NCBI GenBank assembly: GCA_013153135.1 | Contig: JAADFA010000014.1 | Coordinates: forward strand, 1 to 7,517 | Direction: 5' to 3' | Source: Chloroflexota bacterium | Lineage (GTDB): Bacteria > Chloroflexota > Anaerolineae > Anaerolineales > DRMV01 | Length of the DNA stretch: 7,517 bases | Shown: in pieces, positions 6,069 to 7,517 of the stretch | Layout of the letters: every line of letters begins with the position of its first letter | Position numbering within the stretch: the first letter of the stretch is position 1 | The notes under the pieces: generated by a model | The model's database searches: none | What the model was told of the DNA's origin: nothing | The model's input: only the letters and a program-made list of their open reading frames with translations | Made by a program: the position numbers and the translations under genes

Positions 6069-7247
6069 ATGGGCTACCACGTGTTCGAGGATCTCTTACG
6101 CGAAGAGCATCGTATGATTCGTGAGGCCGCACGCGAGTTCGCAGAGCAAGAGATCGCGCCTGTCGCAGCAAAATACGACAAGGAAGAGCGATTCCCCTTG
6201 GAGACGGTGCGCAAGATGGGCGAGATGGGCTTCATGGGCATTGAAGTGCCCGAAGAGTACGGCGGCGCTGGCCTCGATACTTTAGCTTATGTGTTGGCTT
6301 TAGAGGAAATCTCCAAGGTCGACGCGGCCCACGGTACTATTATGTCGGTTAACAACTCCTTGTTTAACTATGCCGTTATGACCTTTGGCACAGAGGAGCA
6401 AAAGCGCAAGTACGTCACCGCGGTGGCCTCGGGCCAGGCCATTGGGGCCTATGCACTGACAGAACCCTCTTCAGGCTCGGACGCGGCCAATATGCGCACG
6501 CGCGCGATCCGCGATGGCGACACCTACATCATCAACGGCCGTAAGTCTTGGATCACCAGTGGCCCGGTAGCTGATTACGTTATTGTCTTCGCGATGACAG
6601 ACCCTGAGAAGCGCCATCGAGGCATCACGGCCTTTATCGTCGAGGCGGATTGGCCGGGTTTTATCCGCGGTAAGCAGGAAGAGAAGCTGGGCATCCGTGC
6701 CTCGGCCACGAGCGAGCTGGGGTTTGAGGACTTACGTGTGCCTGTTGAGAACCGGCTGGGCGAAGAAGGCCAAGGCTTTAAGATCGCCATGGCCGTGCTG
6801 GACGCGGGGCGCATTGGCATCGCGGCCCAAGCGTTGGGCATTGCTGAAGGCGCGTACGAATACAGCCGTCGCTACGTCACCGAGCGAATCGCTTTCGGTA
6901 AGCCCATTGGCGAGTTTCAGGGCACAGGCTTCAAAATTGCCGATATGAAAACTCGCATCGAAGCTGCACGTGGACTGGTATATAATGCAGCTCTGGCCAA
7001 AGAGAAAGCCCGCGAAACGGGCGAACGCTATACCTTGGCTGCGAGCATGGCCAAGCTCTTCGCCTCCGAGACCGCGGTCTTTTGCACCTGGGCTGCAGTG
7101 CAAATCCATGGTGGTATGGGCTATTCCCGCGAATTGCCCTTGGAGCGCTTCTACCGCGACGCGAAGATTACCGAGATTTACGAGGGCACTAGCGAGATTC
7201 AACGCCTGGTTATTGCTCGCCTCGAAACAGGGCTGCGTTTATTGTGA
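6069..7247 (+). CDS. Acyl-CoA dehydrogenase (short-chain/butyryl-CoA dehydrogenase-like)
   Basis: This 392-residue flavoenzyme should oxidise an acyl-CoA to the 2,3-enoyl-CoA using FAD, passing electrons to electron-transfer flavoprotein in the cytoplasm. The length fits the family (about 380-400). The N-terminal helical domain runs from 1 to about 120. The FAD/substrate segment AYALTEPSSGSDAA (127-140) and GRKSWITSG (157-165) lead into the central beta domain. The C-terminal domain has RIAFGKPIGEFQ (273-284), QIHGGMGYSRE (345-355) and IYEGTSEIQ (370-378), where Glu372 sits at the position of the catalytic base of medium- and short-chain enzymes. The ATG at 6069 has AGGAAGGAG (6053-6061) 7 nt before it; a TTG 30 bp upstream was rejected. 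The gene stands alone, with no etfAB, thiolase or hydratase beside it, so chain-length preference cannot be decided. Short-chain acyl-CoA is the best guess; branched-chain or glutaryl-type substrates are possible. Confidence 0.95.
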   Translation: MGYHVFEDLLREEHRMIREAAREFAEQEIAPVAAKYDKEERFPLETVRKMGEMGFMGIEVPEEYGGAGLDTLAYVLALEEISKVDAAHGTIMSVNNSLFNYAVMTFGTEEQKRKYVTAVASGQAIGAYALTEPSSGSDAANMRTRAIRDGDTYIINGRKSWITSGPVADYVIVFAMTDPEKRHRGITAFIVEADWPGFIRGKQEEKLGIRASATSELGFEDLRVPVENRLGEEGQGFKIAMAVLDAGRIGIAAQALGIAEGAYEYSRRYVTERIAFGKPIGEFQGTGFKIADMKTRIEAARGLVYNAALAKEKARETGERYTLAASMAKLFASETAVFCTWAAVQIHGGMGYSRELPLERFYRDAKITEIYEGTSEIQRLVIARLETGLRLL

Positions 7248-7280
7248 GGGAGCGCTGAGGTTGGCGCTCCCTCTTCATTT
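7246..7280 (+). terminator. Terminator overlapping the acyl-CoA dehydrogenase stop codon
   Basis: A perfect 10-bp stem, GAGGGAGCGC (7246-7255) with GCGCTCCCTC (7264-7273), closes an 8-nt loop and is followed by TTCATTT. The left arm begins inside the TGA stop codon (7245-7247), so the terminating ribosome would cover it. The T tail is short, so efficiency is uncertain. Confidence 0.7.
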
Positions 7281-7306
7281 GGCTTGTCCCGCCGTTTCGC
7301 CCAGTC

Positions 7307-7372
7307 GGCGAGAATCCTTCGCCCGGCAGCACGACCTCCTTCGTGCTGTCGGGGTCTTTCCTTCCAAGGAAA
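7307..7372. repeat. Cluster of three hairpin-forming palindromes
   Basis: Three inverted repeats follow one another. GGCGA (7307-7311) pairs with TCGCC (7319-7323). CCCGGCAGCACGA (7322-7334) pairs with TCGTGCTGTCGGG (7341-7353) as a 13-bp stem with one G-U pair and a CCTCCT loop. TTTCCTT (7357-7363) pairs with AAGGAAA (7366-7372) around CC. The first two share two bases, so they compete. The large stem followed by TCTTTCCTT could act as a second terminator for the gene upstream. Equally, the cluster could be a dispersed intergenic repeat. No convincing gene overlaps it. Confidence 0.6.
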
Positions 7373-7471
7373 AATGGCTAGCGCATGGTTGCCAATACAG
7401 TCCAAGGCCAGCGGGTGCACGCAAATGTTGTAGAAACGGTCAAGGGGCGAGGGGGAGGCGCAGGCACCGCC

Positions 7472-7493
7472 GCCGCAGGCTGAAGCCTGCGGC
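7472..7493. repeat. Perfect 10-bp inverted repeat (REP-like palindrome)
   Basis: GCCGCAGGCT (7472-7481) and AGCCTGCGGC (7484-7493) are exact reverse complements separated by GA. Palindromes of this type, containing GCAGGCTGAAGCCTGC, recur in intergenic regions of many GC-rich bacteria, so a dispersed repeat is the likely identity; copy number cannot be judged from this window. The flanks (7374-7471 and 7494-7517) show no supported gene. Confidence 0.6.
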
Positions 7494-7517
7494 TAGTTTG
7501 CATAAAATTGCACGCGG

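Noticed and set aside
7199..7420. Minus-strand frame of 73 codons at the right end
   Set aside because: It starts with GTG without a Shine-Dalgarno site, runs through the hairpin cluster and into the 3' end of the acyl-CoA dehydrogenase gene, and matches nothing I recognise.
7385..7483. Small plus-strand frame beginning MVANTVQGQRV
   Set aside because: It has no suitable ribosome site, ends inside the REP-like palindrome, and has a low-complexity Gly/Ala end.

Overview
The window looks like chromosomal DNA from a GC-rich bacterium. The tRNA lacks an encoded CCA, Shine-Dalgarno sites are strong, promoters are of sigma-70 type, and the dominant gene is a full-length bacterial SMC. The mix of a DUF2202 lipoprotein with a long Thr/Pro/Glu linker, an Ala/Gln/Arg-rich SMC and palindrome- and heptamer-rich spacers resembles Chloroflexota (Anaerolineae-like, perhaps thermophilic). 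That placement is an impression from protein style, not a proven assignment.

Layout. The left edge (1-230, minus strand) holds the start of a reading frame interrupted by an in-frame TGA, possibly a decayed transposase. A compact tRNA-Leu(CAG) unit follows, with a consensus promoter at 361-389, the tRNA at 406-490 and a terminator at 493-526. Next comes ybaB/ebfC (577-912, plus), a small nucleoid-associated protein, facing a DUF2202 ferritin-like lipoprotein (989-1804, minus) across a shared bidirectional terminator. A spacer of about 290 bp carries the lipoprotein promoter and a heptamer/inverted-repeat patch. The smc gene (2130-5765, minus) fills nearly half of the window. A divergent 303-bp spacer separates it from an acyl-CoA dehydrogenase gene (6069-7247, plus), which ends in a terminator hairpin that includes its own stop codon. 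The last 240 bp hold no convincing gene but a cluster of strong palindromes.

The genes do not form one operon or pathway. Each has its own promoter or terminator signals: chromosome organisation (smc, ybaB), translation (tRNA-Leu), an envelope protein of unknown role (DUF2202) and fatty acid or amino acid catabolism (acyl-CoA dehydrogenase). The usual partners of smc (scpA, scpB, rnc, ftsY) and of ybaB (dnaX, recR) are not in view. I see no undescribed multi-gene system. The points most worth a second look are the palindrome-rich spacers, the interrupted left-edge frame and the unusual architecture of the DUF2202 lipoprotein.
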